In this document: piece after piece, positions 33,804 through 44,118 of the stretch
How positions within the stretch are numbered: the stretch's first letter is position 1
Layout of the letters: the number at the start of each line of letters is the position of its first letter
Source of the DNA: Patella vulgata
Taxonomy: Eukaryota > Mollusca > Gastropoda > Patellidae
Direction of reading: 5' to 3'
Length of the DNA stretch: 64,000 bases
Assembly (NCBI RefSeq): GCF_932274485.2
Contig: NC_065881.2
Span: 372,001-436,000, forward strand
Made by a program: the position numbers and the translations under genes
The notes under the pieces: model-generated
Told to the model about the DNA's origin: nothing
The model's input: only the letters and a program-made list of their open reading frames with translations
Databases searched by the model: none

Positions 33804-33890
33804 ACATTAGGTGACAAGGAGTAGCGTCCCCTGTCTAACCTCGTGGGATATCTTCATTTTCATCTCACTGCTAAACACGCCTACGCGTGG
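33804..33890 (+). mobile_element. SINE-A body fragment
   Basis: GTGACAAGGAGTAGCGTCCC, CTAACCTCGTGGG, TCTCACTGCTAAACACGCC and TACGCGTGG, with a small deletion in the middle. Confidence 0.75.
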
Positions 33891-33929
33891 CAATCACCAT
33901 TGATACTTTTGAGTGATTGTCGACTTCTG

Positions 33930-34328
33930 CACTCGGCAAACCTCAGCAGATTCCAGAACCCTACATCTAGCCTCGGCTGTATGACGAATTCCGCCATTGG
34001 AACTACTTTCAAGTTCCCGGATTACCAACAACGTTGCCCATGACGACGTCTTTGAAAAACGTTTTGTTTTATCATACAAATATTTCATAGTCTGAAGCTG
34101 TTTTTCTTTCAAGTTTTTCCGATTTTCTTCAAACAAGGACAACTTTGCACTAAAAATTCTACACACGCTTCGAACGACGCAATTTTGATAACTGTTAAAA
34201 GCGGCAAGTTTTCCTAATAAGTAAATCGGTGCCGCATCGCAATTGTATAGGCGTAGGTACATATCATTTACCGTCATACAGCCGAGGCTAGATGTAGGGT
34301 AACGGAATCTGTCGAGGTTTGCCGAGTG
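33930..34328 (+). mobile_element. Mutator-like MITE, 399 bp, whole copy
   Basis: Terminal inverted repeats of about 55 bp start CACTCGGCAAACCTCAGCAG and end with the complement; both arms contain TAGCCTCGGCTGTATGAC. TCGACTTCTG (33920-33929) and TCGACTGCTG (34329-34338) flank it, a 10-bp duplication with one mismatch. It has no coding capacity. It is the empty-site reference for the split copy at 22134-29663, and it interrupts the frame that begins at 34481. Confidence 0.92.
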
Positions 34329-34329
34329 T

Positions 34330-34481
34330 CGACTGCTGCTGACGTTCACCGGCCAAGTTTTCCGACTCGAACAGTTGATCTTTAAGTACGTAACTATGTC
34401 TAATCCGAAATCAGACCTAAACTTACAATCTATTTCACAGAGATCTTCTAATATCTCTGTAACAGATGCCTGTTTAGACAC
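34330..34481 (-). pseudogene. Start of a protein-coding frame, about 50 codons, cut by the MITE
   Basis: Minus-strand ATG at 34479-34481 opens MSKQASVTEILEDLCEIDCK, then FRSDFGLDIVTYLKINCSSR and KTWPVNVSSS, where the MITE's duplicated target begins. Composition looks like real protein. A decayed relative of the same start, with the same upstream DNA, lies at about 37330-37400, so this is the 5' end of a repeated unit, either a transposon gene or a duplicated host gene. I do not recognise the protein. Confidence 0.5.
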
Positions 34482-34791
34482 GTGACGTCATATCGCGCGG
34501 CGTCAATCATTGGCTCAATAGCGCGTGCATTGTTTACATAAGACGTTACTGATTCGGGCTAAATGGTGAATTTTACTTATTTTAATACCCATTTACACTA
34601 AATAGGAAATGATTTTTACCCACAAATAATACAAACGTCTTTATTTATTTTTCTAATAAAAGAAAACAATGTTTTAGAATTTAATTTGACGGAAGAAAAA
34701 AGTTAATATTTGGGACTCATTAAGTCGCATCGATGTCATCCTTATCAGTGATTGTAGCGGCCTAGCGAAAATTCACTGCTGATCAGTGTGC
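34482..34791 (-). repeat. Repeat D: terminal and 5'-flanking block, copy 1
   Basis: About 310 bp matching 37398-37709 in the same orientation. Landmarks: GTCAATCATTGGCTCAATA, TTTACATAAGACGTTACTG, AAAAAAGTTAATATTTGGGA, CTCATTAAGTCGCATC and an end CTGCTGATCAGTGTG. The inverted CCAAT box (ATTGG) and GC-rich stretch just upstream of the minus-strand ATG could be its promoter. Confidence 0.85.
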
Positions 34792-35414
34792 TAAACTTAC
34801 AGTGGTGCATGGCAAATATTATGACGTAGTACGGCTGGCATAGGTTTACGATGAATCAACCAAGAAAGCGAAAGTAGTGGGGCGTTGCGTATTCTAGGAA
34901 ATATTGCGTTGTTATAAGAGCAAACCACAGACGCGTGTGAAGCCTGATAAGAAAAACCAACTTAACAGACGATAGAGAAATCTTCTAGTTTATTATGACA
35001 AGATAAGGTTGGCCATCATGAATTCAATAATACAAGATTCAAGTAAGTTATTCCATCCTATTTTACGATGTTTCTATATAACTATACTATAGGCCGTATC
35101 TTTATAATGGCTGACACGGAAGTTTAATATATTTCATAGAATATGTGGCTACTGATGGTATTCATGGTTAGTGGTAGTACCAGTATCCGGCTACCCCGTC
35201 TCAATTCTATGCTGAATCATTAAATACGCCAAAGAGATTTACTGGTCAGGGTTAATATAAATATAGGGGGAGGTGTACTGGTCAGGGTGAATATAGGGGC
35301 CCCGCAGGGTGTATATAGGGGCCCCGCAGGGCTTACATTAATTGGAAATAGTATATATCTACTCCGTTCCATTTTAACAAATATGGGGGGGGGGGCCCAA
35401 CACCCCCTGTCATG
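34792..35414. other. Intergenic DNA
   Basis: A small tandem repeat of ATATAGGGGCCCCGCAGGGT occurs near 35293-35335. ATG at about 35021 followed by a GTAAGT donor could be a tiny 5' exon, but nothing supports it. Confidence 0.35.
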
Positions 35415-35447
35415 GGTTTTGGCCTAGCGAATATTCACTACTGATAA
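35415..35447 (-). repeat. Repeat D terminal fragment
   Basis: GGCCTAGCGAATATTCACTA + CTGATAAGTGTG repeats the right end of the copies at 34482-34791 and 37398-37709. Confidence 0.7.
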
Positions 35448-35527
35448 GTGTGGGGGTTTTCGCGCTTTTTGACACTCGCGAATTGCCGGAACAACAATTC
35501 AATCTGGATATCAGAAATTACTGCACC

Positions 35528-35682
35528 TCCCGCCCTTCTTGCTAAAAATACTTTTCGGGCAGTGTGGATCTCATAGAAATAAGTTAGTTATATTTTTTCT
35601 CTAAACGTTAAATTTCTCTAAATTTTTCATTGCCCGAAAATAAAAATTTTTGCCCCCCCCCCCCGGCTCCTACGCCTATGAA
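35528..35682. mobile_element. hAT-like MITE, right part only
   Basis: Matches the right half of 46322-46624 (CTTTTCGGGCAGTGTGGATC, AGAAATAAGTTAGTTATATT, TTTTTCATTGCCCGAAAATA) and ends with GGCTCCTACGCCTATG. The left end CATAGGCGTAGGAGC is not found. Confidence 0.85.
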
Positions 35683-35815
35683 GCCAGCTATTATCGCTTT
35701 GATTTAAAAGAGATGGTTTGTTCGCAGAAATGTTATAAATAACAATAATCAATCGTTGTTTTGAAGAGAAAATTGTCATTTTTCTTATTGAAGTTCGATC
35801 TGATGAGCACCGTAC
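35683..35815 (+). repeat. Dispersed repeat F, plus copy
   Basis: Inverse match of about 45095-45250. Landmarks: AAGCCAGCTATTA, TTAAAAGAGATGG, AATAATCAATCGTTGTTTTG and CTTATTGAAGTTCGATCTGA. Confidence 0.75.
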
Positions 35816-36480
35816 TTTGTCATGTGAAACTATATAGTACATCTTTTATCTCGAAACACGGAGGGTTGAGAGGTGAGGTTTCTTTTTTTATCTAGTTCAC
35901 CATGACATGCCGTGTTTTACCATTTGGACCTATGTTGAAATACGAAAGACCCATTAACTTAGACTACACGTTGACGACTACGCAACGACTGGACAAGAAT
36001 GACAAAAGTCTACAAAGTGTAGTCCGAAAACATCTACGTCATGTATTCATACATTTGCAGATTTCAAGCTAAAACAATAATTAAATGACAAATTGTTCAT
36101 TATTAGCCAAAGGAAACATTCATTTTACCATGGTTGAACATTGGGTTATAATTTCAGAATATAGCGGTGATGAGTCTGGTGGAGATGTTGACCGAACATG
36201 CGATTTCTTTTGTATGACGAATACTGGCGTAGTAATATAACGGTGAGTAAAGAGTCGGTGAAGCTGAAAGAAAGAAAAACAAGCAAAGAAGCGAAGGTAA
36301 AGCCACAATTCAAATCAACTTAGTGCTGATTGCCTTCATTGCACGACCACCCCTTGAAAGTTAAATTAATTATCGAAGCGGTTAGCAACGTTTTTACTGG
36401 AGCGATACACATTTTAAGGCGAATTTCGTTGCAGGAAATCTTTTGTTTACGTCGGAAGTTACAGTTGAGTGACCCCAAAA
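35816..36480. other. Intergenic DNA upstream of PAIP2
   Basis: No gene or repeat recognised. Confidence 0.4.
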
Positions 36481-36586
36481 TTACTCATTCTTGAGTTGGC
36501 TTCGAGACTCGCTTTTTTCATGCGAAGTGTGTCTTTTTAAATTCCTAACATATTGTTGAAGTTATAATGGCGACGGGAGTTTTGAG
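36481..36586 (+). promoter_or_regulatory. Candidate PAIP2 promoter region and 20-nt first coding exon (36567-36586)
   Basis: ATGGCGACGGGAGTTTTGAG at 36567-36586 is followed by a GTATGG donor and leaves a 2-nt overhang. Joined to the acceptor at 38311 it reads MATGVLRLKE, in frame with the first clear PAIP2 exon and without a stop. Upstream, TTACGTCGGAAGTTACAG (36448-36465) holds a GGAA ETS-like core and a CRE-like TTACGTC. The in-phase join is suggestive; a transcript would decide whether this or 38321 is the start. Confidence 0.4.
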
Positions 36587-37397
36587 GTATGGAAATTTGT
36601 GTTGTTTGACCATGGCTAAATTACTTTGACTTAAAATGTTCACTTTGACCTTTTTTATTCTAGATAGTCTTTAACCTATTTATTTAGAAATTGGGACAAA
36701 TGGTGTGGGCTGAAGGATAAGCCATAATATTTTCTTAGGGACAGTCTCTGATCGGTCATTCCTATTCGTCCCTAATCCCTATATAGCTGCAATATGAAAA
36801 TACGATAAAACACCGCTCCTCCCCACCTTTGTAATTGTTAAGGCTATTTGGCATTCATGTTTGATGTGACTCCCATTTTAGAGTCTCAATATTTCATTGT
36901 TGTTGAAGATTTTGTCTTCCTCATTCTCATTGGTTTTAATCTTAAACCCCTAACCCTGAGTTTATAGGTTTTAATCTTAAATACATGACCCTAACCCTTA
37001 ATCCTAAAATGTAAAAGCGGTGGAATGTAGAACTAGAAGTGATGGAAATAGAAAAAGGAGTCGGATAAACATGATCGCTGGCTATTTTACTTTGGAATCC
37101 TTACTGACTATTTTTTACTATGTTTCTTTATTTTTCGCCAAAAGGAAAATCTCTCGCCATATCCAACACAAGTTTATAATAATTCAACATTATTTTCAAG
37201 TAGAATTTTAAAAATTTTCAATTATCAATTGGTCTCAGGTCAGTATACATTATCAATGGTGAGAAATTATCCCTTTGGCAACAATAAATAAATAATCATG
37301 GTGAAAAATAGTCCGTAAGGAATTCCAATCTGCTTCACTGAGGTATTGCGAAAGTCTTCTTATACTTATAGCTCTGTAATAGATGACTGGTTTCAAC
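36587..37397. other. First candidate intron of PAIP2
   Basis: AT-rich. 37330-37397 is a decayed relative of the coding start seen at 34330-34481. No other feature. Confidence 0.35.
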
Positions 37398-37709
37398 ATA
37401 TGACGTCACATCACAGGAAGTCAATCATTGGCTCAATACCGCGTGTATTTTTTACATAAGACGTTACTGGTTCGCGTAGAATGGCGCCTTTTACTCATTT
37501 TAATTTTAATATCCATTTACTCTAAAATAGTTAATAATTTTTACCTACATATACTTCAAACGTCTTTCTAATTTTAAAAAAAAAATGTTTTCATGTTTAA
37601 TTTGTCAGAGAAAAAAGTTAATATTTGGGACTCATTAAGTCGCATCAATGTTATCCTTATCTGTGATTGTAGCGGCCTAGCGAATATTCACTGCTGATCA
37701 GTGTGAAGG
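37398..37709 (-). repeat. Repeat D, copy 2
   Basis: Same landmarks as 34482-34791, with ATTGGCTCAATACCGCGTG and GCGGCCTAGCGAATATTCAC, ending TGATCAGTGTG. The homology runs on leftwards past the ATG position of copy 1, where the frame is broken. Confidence 0.85.
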
Positions 37710-38320
37710 AATCCATTCGTCTGGCATTCATTATGTTAGTGTTATCCCCTCGCTGCCCTTGAAATAGTTTCGTTCCTTCTACCAAACTATATTAATTCTT
37801 GGAATAAATATTTGTTACATTACCCGTTACTCACCCTGTACGTTCAGGAACCGGCCTATCGAGTCATTGTGTTGTACATACTGACTCTAGCCAGGTAAGT
37901 GAGGTCTTATTTTCTCACTAAAATGTTCCTTTACATTGGCCCGTCTCGTATATTTCACCATATGTTTGGTGCAATATAGCCCAGTTGGAGCTGACATGCC
38001 ATAAAACAACATTTCATTTCCTTTACATTGTACAGGCATTTACACGTACTGACGAAAAAAGTTGCACAGTAAAATTTAATGAGAACTGAAAAACTTTTGA
38101 CGAGGAGTCAATAGGACAATTCCTGAATGTACATGTAGGCTACATAGCGAGTGTAATAAGACCTATATTCAGAGCTGAAACAGTTACTGTATGGCTGTCG
38201 TAGTATCTATGTAGACATAACATTGATCGTATGTTAGTGTTAGTCCCGAAAAACAAAAGGTAGTGATTTCAAAAATTGAGGATTAATTTTGATTCTTATT
38301 TTTGCTTTAGACTAAAGGAG

Positions 38321-41300
38321 ATGAACATGCGTACACCACAGCCATTGCTGGAAGCAAACGAGGGAGAAATACCAACCAATGGAGAGGTTGATTTCTCAGA
38401 GTATATGTGGATGGGGGAGGAGCTAGAAGAATTTGATAGACAGGTAAATTATTGACCTAATAACCTTGTTTCATTTTTGATTTGAAAATATGTGTAACAT
38501 CGTCCCTGTATTTGACAGTGTTAAAGGGGTTAATTTGGTCTGAACAGTGGCACTGTGTCCTATTCTTGAATCAAATGACAACCATCAACATGTACACCGG
38601 ACCTTGTTTTGTCACATCCTGCGCAGGTGAAGGGTACTCAAACCCCGAACCTACTGGTTGGTAAGTCTAGTGCCTTATTCACTGGACAACCGTGGCTACC
38701 AGAAGTTGGGAACATTCAGTGTTTTTAACCTTTGACTCCAAGTATGTATAAACAAATTGCTGAACGGTGATTATTAAAATAATCTTACAATAAAATCTGG
38801 ATTAATACAACTATAAAAAAATATGGATTAATCTTTTTCTGGTTTATTATAGCTAACAAGAACGTGAAGTACTTAGTTAGGATTAGCCAGTTACTGGATT
38901 AATTAGGGGTTAGACGATCACTGGATTAATTAGGGATTAACCAATCACTGGATTCATTAGGGATTAACCAATGACTGGATTAGTTAGAGTTTAACTAATC
39001 ACTGGATTAATTAGGGATTAACCAATCTTTGGATTAATTATGTTGATACACATCTCTTCCCTTGAAGAACAGCATACAATTTTATGGGTTGGCATTAAGC
39101 AAAAACAAAAAATGGCTGCTTTATAATACTATTTATAATTATGTTCACTTTCACCAATTTCGTATAAAGTTGTAGGTCAGTTCCTTTGTCCAGACTGCTT
39201 TATGAAGTTTCTTTGTCTAGACGATCTTCTGCTGTTATAAAGTTGTGGGTCAGTTTCACAAAGGAACTTACATGTATGAGGAAACATTTGCTTAAGATTA
39301 TTGTAAAGTAAACTTACGTAAAAGTCGCGTTTCACTCAAAATTCGTAACTTAAGAAATTCATAACTTTTATCGTAAAACATACAACAGCTTCATAACTTT
39401 TATGGTAAAACATACAACAGCTTTCACTGTATTGGAATTTTTCATGTATTTTTGACAAAATGGCCCCCTTGTTAGTTTATGCATATCAACAACTTCGGTG
39501 AGAGAGAATGTTCAGAGATAGATTAAATACTCTGGACACCCACATGAGGAGTTCGTTCTGCAGTACAGACTTGATAGGACCAGTACATTGCATCTTGATT
39601 TATCACAAACAGGAACTAATGAAAAATAATCTCAGTAGGCTAGTTTTCATTAAACAAGACATGACTAACGGAATTAGTATTTACTAGGCCCAGACTAAAG
39701 TAGTAAGCCTCTTGTGGCAAAGACCGACATTTACTTTGTACAATTAAATAGACCCCATTTCGGCTATTGACAGACTGACGGACAACGTATGCTACTATGT
39801 CACGCTCTGTGATTTAGTGAATAAAAGACATGAAAATAACATTTTATTCATAAATTGACAGCTATATACAATGTATATATAAGGAATATATTCCGTCATT
39901 TATGTTTTAAAAGTAAAAGATAAAATCAAACATAATGGCTATAATGCCGACATTGTCAAATTTCAGAATGAAGTGACGCAACATGACGTCACGGCCATTC
40001 GTGATGTATTACGACAAATGGTACGTCTTGAGCTGCTATTAAAGCCTTCATGTACTATTTTCATTTTTCGGAAAATGGCAAAAACAAAAAAAAGAAATGT
40101 GGTTTAACATCCACTCGGTACAGAACAGGTCATTTTGGAACTAACACATGGTTCACTTTTATTTTGATAATTCGCTTATGCGCAAGGGTCTTTAACAGTG
40201 AAAGGAAACCGGAGGACCTGGAGAAAACCCACGAGGTTGGACAGATGATCCTACAAAACCACACCAGTTGACTTAATGGCAGACCTTAGGTTGTACGTGA
40301 CAAGGAGTAGGGTCGTCTGTCCAACCTCATGGGTTTTCTCCGGGTCCTCCAGTTTCCTCCCACTGCTATGGTAAAAAATAACATTTGAATTTTATTTATC
40401 AGGTTGAGGAGGAATTATGGGAAGAAGCATTCATCGAGGCGTGTTTTGAAGAGATGATGGCCGAGGAGAATGGTCCATCCCATAGTAGTAATACTAATAA
40501 CAACAATTATTCCTCATATCAGCCCCAGCAGCTTCTACCCCATCACCATAACAACCAGCAGCCACCACCCCATCACCATAACAACCAACAACAATATATA
40601 TACAACAACAATCTGGCTAATCTGGAGGACACTATGAAACGGTTCAATATGCGAGAAAATCCTAAAAAGGAGGAGGTAAGTCGAATTAAGATAATGATAC
40701 TGGGGTTGGTTGAAGCAAACTGGTGAAACAAGTGCAGTGTGCTGTTAACTTTTAGCCAGGGGGATTGGATGGCCGAATGGTTAGCACGTGCGTGCTGTAT
40801 CGAAAGGTCTGTCATTGAGTCAACTGGCGTGGTTTTGATTCCCCGGTTGTACGTGACAAGGAGGAGGGTCGTCTGTCCAACCTCGTGGGTTTTCTCGGGT
40901 CCTCCGGTTTCCTCCCACTGCTAAAGACCCCTACGCACAAGCGAATTATTGAAATAAAATTCAACCATATGTTAGTCCCAAAATGACCTAGTTTGTGACA
41001 AGTGGACGTTAAATCCCATTTCTCTCTCGCTCTTCAGATTTTTTTAAAAAAAAGTATGTTGAACAACTATCAATCTGATTTAAATACAGATCTATATTTC
41101 GTTGTTTATACATGTCAGAAGACTGTAAAGTGGCGATTGTATTCATGGATGCAGGGATGTAGCCACGCCGGGCACTATTTTTTGCCTCCCAGCACAAAGA
41201 AAAAATCTATGAAAGCCACCCAGTCATATTTAAACCCCTTTGTACTTCTCTGTACACAAACCTAGCGCTCAAAATTTACCATGGCAAACAGCAAAGTCAT

Positions 41301-42253
41301 GGTAAAAACCGACGCAAACCATGTCTGCCACGGCAGAATTTATTTTTGTGTGCCGTAGTAGTCTCTATCATCCCAAATTAGTTTAAAGAAAGAAGTATTG
41401 GTATTTTGTTTATTTATATTTAGAAATTGTGTAGGTCTATTCATTTTACAATTCTACGGTCTTTAAATTTGTGTATTTGCCGTAAATAGGTCGTAAATGG
41501 TGTCATGATGTCGTAAATGGCGTCATAATTAGTGAAACACAAGTCAAATAATCTCAAAGTAATAAAGTAATATTTGAAAAAAAATTGAGAAACAGAGTGG
41601 GGTGGGTCAATTTTATGCCCGGTCGGTTGGTTTCAAAAAGTTTTTAGATTCCTGGCAGAGTCTCTGTATCATTGATGAAAATTAAGTGAATTTGGTAAAA
41701 ATTTGAATAATAAATGGAAATTTGATTTGCACTGATGCAAATACAAAAGGTAGTCGATGCTCTGAAAATACACCAAGAAGGGTTAAATTTTTATAAAATG
41801 GAAGTCGAACATCAAATCGGAACCTAATCCAATTAACATCGCAGGCTAGCTATGCCATTGAAAGTTGATTATGGTCTGGATAAGTTAATTAATGTCTAAT
41901 TAATAATTTAGATAACATTTCAGGCCTAAAGAAAGACATGCAATAGACAGATTTAGCTCTTGCATAATGTATGTTTAAATTTACTGGCACGATACATGGT
42001 CGCGGAGTGTAGTAGTCGTAGAAGTGAACTGGCATGATAAAGATGAAAATATCCTCGGCAAAATGTTACATAGTAATAGTAATAAATCAAGTAGTGTATC
42101 CATAAAAATTGTACTTTTGTTTTGAATGACTAAATGCCTACCTCTTGCCAACTCCCTAAACCCCAGTTTTCTATGTGTTTACAGTTGGTGAAGAACAGTA
42201 GTCTGAACCCAGAAGCCCCCGAGTTTGTTCCGGGTAATTATATGAAGAGATGA
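38321..42253 (+). CDS. PAIP2: PAIP2, poly(A)-binding protein-interacting protein 2 (three exons seen)
   Basis: Cytoplasmic repressor of translation that displaces PABP from poly(A) and from eIF4G. Coding exons are 38321-38443 (after TTTGCTTTAG, donor GTAAAT), 40403-40675 (after TTTATTTATCAG, donor GTAAGT) and 42185-42253 (after TTTACAG), all joined in phase 0, giving 154 residues, or 164 with the candidate 5' exon. PAM1, which binds PABP RRMs, is acidic: FSEYMWMGEELEEFDRQ, then VEEELWEEAFIEACFEEM (residues 25-60), very close to vertebrate PAIP2. PAM2, which binds the MLLE domain, is SSLNPEAPEFVPG (137-149) with the key L, N, A, E, F and P in place. Between them lies a low-complexity linker rich in Asn, Gln, His and Pro (about 67-110), which makes the protein longer than the 127-residue human one. 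Introns hold SINE-A copies. The start is uncertain: 38321 has AGGAGATGA context and no stop separates it from the acceptor. Confidence 0.93.
38878..39042. repeat. 27-bp tandem array in PAIP2 intron, about 6 copies
   Basis: Units CACTGGATTAATTAGGGATT + AACCAAT. Confidence 0.92.
39043..40095. other. PAIP2 intron sequence
   Basis: A short direct repeat (TTCATAACTTTTAT + GGTAAAACATACAACAGCTT at about 39360-39422). No other feature. Confidence 0.45.
40096..40288 (-). mobile_element. SINE-A, reverse, in PAIP2 intron
   Basis: TGTGGTTTAACATCCACTCG through AAGGGTCTTTAACAGTG and AAACCACACCAGTTGAC to GCAGACCT. It is joined directly to a plus-strand piece, forming a head-to-head palindrome. Confidence 0.88.
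40289..40375 (+). mobile_element. SINE-A fragment, plus strand, next to the reverse copy
   Basis: GGTTGTACGTGACAAGGAGT, GGGTTTTCTCCGGGTCCTCC and TTTCCTCCCACTGCTA. It ends about 27 bp before the acceptor of the second clear PAIP2 exon. Confidence 0.88.
40756..41032 (+). mobile_element. SINE-A, full length, in PAIP2 intron
   Basis: Box A TGGCCGAATGGTTAGCACG, box B GGTTTTGATTCCCCGG, complete body, and tail AGTGGACGTTAAATCCC + ATTTCTCTCTC. It begins about 80 bp after the PAIP2 donor at 40676. Confidence 0.94.
41033..41866. other. PAIP2 intron sequence
   Basis: GTCGTAAATGGTGTCATGAT-type words repeat near 41490-41530. No other feature. Confidence 0.45.
41867..41990 (+). repeat. Dispersed repeat, partner of 1758-1880
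   Basis: Matches the window's left copy in the same orientation; lies in the last PAIP2 intron. Confidence 0.6.
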
Positions 42254-42844
42254 AGATAGAGTTGGTTAGACGTAGATATTCCAATATTGTCGACACCACA
42301 AACCGTGTTACCAATGGTTACAAGTTCATGTGAGGATATTACCCAGATTTACTAGTCTAGTGAATTCGGCCAGTTACTACTACATGTATGTGATTTGATT
42401 GTCTCCATGGAGATTTTGATTAAAATTCAAATCTCTATTTAAACTTGTGACTATTTGATAGTGGCTATTGTCTTGAACATCAAGGTTTATGAAATCTGAA
42501 TGTTTTCTAAAGGAATTGTGAATTGTATAAACAAACTGAAGATCTATTTATTCAGCTGATATTTTATGTTTTTCTTCTTTTTATCGTCTTGTGCATTTAT
42601 TATATTTCTCTTTAATTCTTTTACCTTTAAATTTTTTTGTGCCAGCTTATATTAATACTAAAAAGTGCTAATTTAATGAATGCAACAAATTGTAGGATGT
42701 AATTTTATTCTAGTATGGTTCAAGTGGTGTATTATTTTTTTCCCTCTCCTCTCCATTAGTTATATGATTATAATGTTCTGTATTTTGTGCAGGTTTTAAA
42801 ATTCTCTGTAATTTATTACATTGTTATATTAATTCCTCAAGTTG

Positions 42845-42850
42845 AATAAA
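42845..42850 (+). terminator. PAIP2 poly(A) signal
   Basis: AATAAA about 590 bp after the stop codon, the first canonical signal in the 3' UTR, in a T-rich setting. Confidence 0.6.
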
Positions 42851-42853
42851 TCT

Positions 42854-42859
42854 TTTATT
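42854..42859 (-). terminator. Poly(A) signal of the convergent gene
   Basis: AATAAA on the minus strand, two bases past the stop codon at 42862-42864 and only 3 bp from the plus-strand signal of PAIP2. Confidence 0.45.
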
Positions 42860-42861
42860 TT

Positions 42862-43083
42862 CTAAAAGATCTTCCCAATATTCATGTTAACCCGGGGTTG
42901 TCCCCATGGGTCAGTTTTTGCTGTAGTAGCTCTGCTTCCAGTTGAGGTACCATCTTCCCCAATAATCATCTTCTGTGGGTTCCACTTTGGGGGTGACACC
43001 TGTCTAGTCATTCGGGTGACATTTGTTGAGTTGCCTACCGTGCGTGTTTCTAAATTCAATTTCTTGTTCCTGCTTTCTGCCAT
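42862..43083 (-). CDS. Unidentified coding exon, convergent with PAIP2
   Basis: Minus-strand frame of 73 codons, MAESRNKKLNLETRTVGNS ... VSPPKWNPQKMIIGEDGTS ... KTDPWGQPRVNMNIGKIF-stop. It has balanced, protein-like composition, overlaps no repeat, ends beside a minus-strand AATAAA and lies exactly at the PAIP2 3' end. A pyrimidine-rich stretch and GGCAG at 43076-43080 could be an acceptor, making this a 3' terminal exon; otherwise ATG at 43083 starts a very small protein. A stop lies about 10 codons upstream in frame. I do not recognise the family. Confidence 0.45.
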   Translation of the reverse strand: MAESRNKKLNLETRTVGNSTNVTRMTRQVSPPKWNPQKMIIGEDGTSTGSRATTAKTDPWGQPRVNMNIGKIF

Positions 43084-43244
43084 ATTTCGTAAAAAAAGCA
43101 GTCTTGATTATTCCGGCCTGTCAATCAGACGGCGAATGGTCAGTAGACTGATTAAGCGAGACTAATTTCAAAACAAGGGCATGTAACCTATTTTTTGCTC
43201 AAAAGTGCCTGGATATTATGGACGACACTCTGAACCATTTTTAT

Positions 43245-43740
43245 ACGTATATTGCCGTCGGTCCGTCCGTCTGTCCGTCCGTCCATCGTCCACAATTTCT
43301 TGTGAACGCTCTAACGCCAAAAGTTATCATCCAATTTGTTTTAAAATTGATATATGTTGTTAACATTAGTGAGATGAAGAAGCCTATTTAATTTCAATAA
43401 TTCACGTTTATTACGTCTACTGTTTATTACGTCTAGAGTTATCTCCCTTGTTTCACTTTATTGAACCTTGTGAACACTCTAACTCCAAAAGTTATCCGAT
43501 CTTTCTGAAATTTATATGCATTATTTAAATTAGTGAGACGAAGAAGCCTATTGAATTTCAGCAATTTACAATAATTACTTCTAGAGTTATTTCCCTTGTT
43601 TCACTTTGTTAAACCTTGTCGATTGATGAAAGTTATCATCCGATATGAATGAAATTTATATGCATCGTTTAAATATTTGTGGAACAGGTCTATTGAATTT
43701 CAGCAATTTCCGTCAATAATTTCTAGAGTTATGGCGATTG
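43245..43740. repeat. About 125-bp diverged tandem repeat, 3 copies plus GTCCGTCC tract
   Basis: Starts with GTCGGTCCGTCCGTCTGTCC. Units then share CTTGTGAACGCTCTAAC, CCAAAAGTTATCATCC, GAAATTTATATGCAT, GATGAAGAAGCCTATT and TCTAGAGTTATCTCCCTTG. This kind of block is common in invertebrate genomes; no coding frame survives across units. Confidence 0.85.
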
Positions 43741-43872
43741 AGAACGTTTTTTTTGAAGAGTATACAAAGATCTTGTCCATTAGGGTATCTTTTTGTGTGC
43801 ATGTCACTTCCTTTATATTTTTACAAGGGTTATAGACGGTTTGCTTTTATGTCTGAGCTTTATATGCCAGAG

Positions 43873-44118
43873 CTTCCGGCGTGGTTTCCCCTTGTCAGTG
43901 GTGCAGGACGGAGGGTCTGAGAAGGACAGCTGTCTAGTCGATCGGATGGAACGAAAAAACCGTGTATACATTGGCGTGCACGTAAAAGATCCCTTGTCAG
44001 TTGGAGTTGAGTAGGTCATAGTGCCGCTGCCCGGGCAAAATTTCCCCCATAGCACACTGTATGGCGTATGCCCGTCTTCATTAGCAGAACAGTAGACTAG
44101 TAAACCTCATTTCATTTA
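43873..44118 (+). mobile_element. SINE-B, 5'-truncated
   Basis: Starts at CTTCCGGCGTGGTTTCCCC and runs to TAGACTAGTAAACC + TCATTTCATTT. A small deletion is present at GGAGTTGAGTAGG. Confidence 0.9.
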
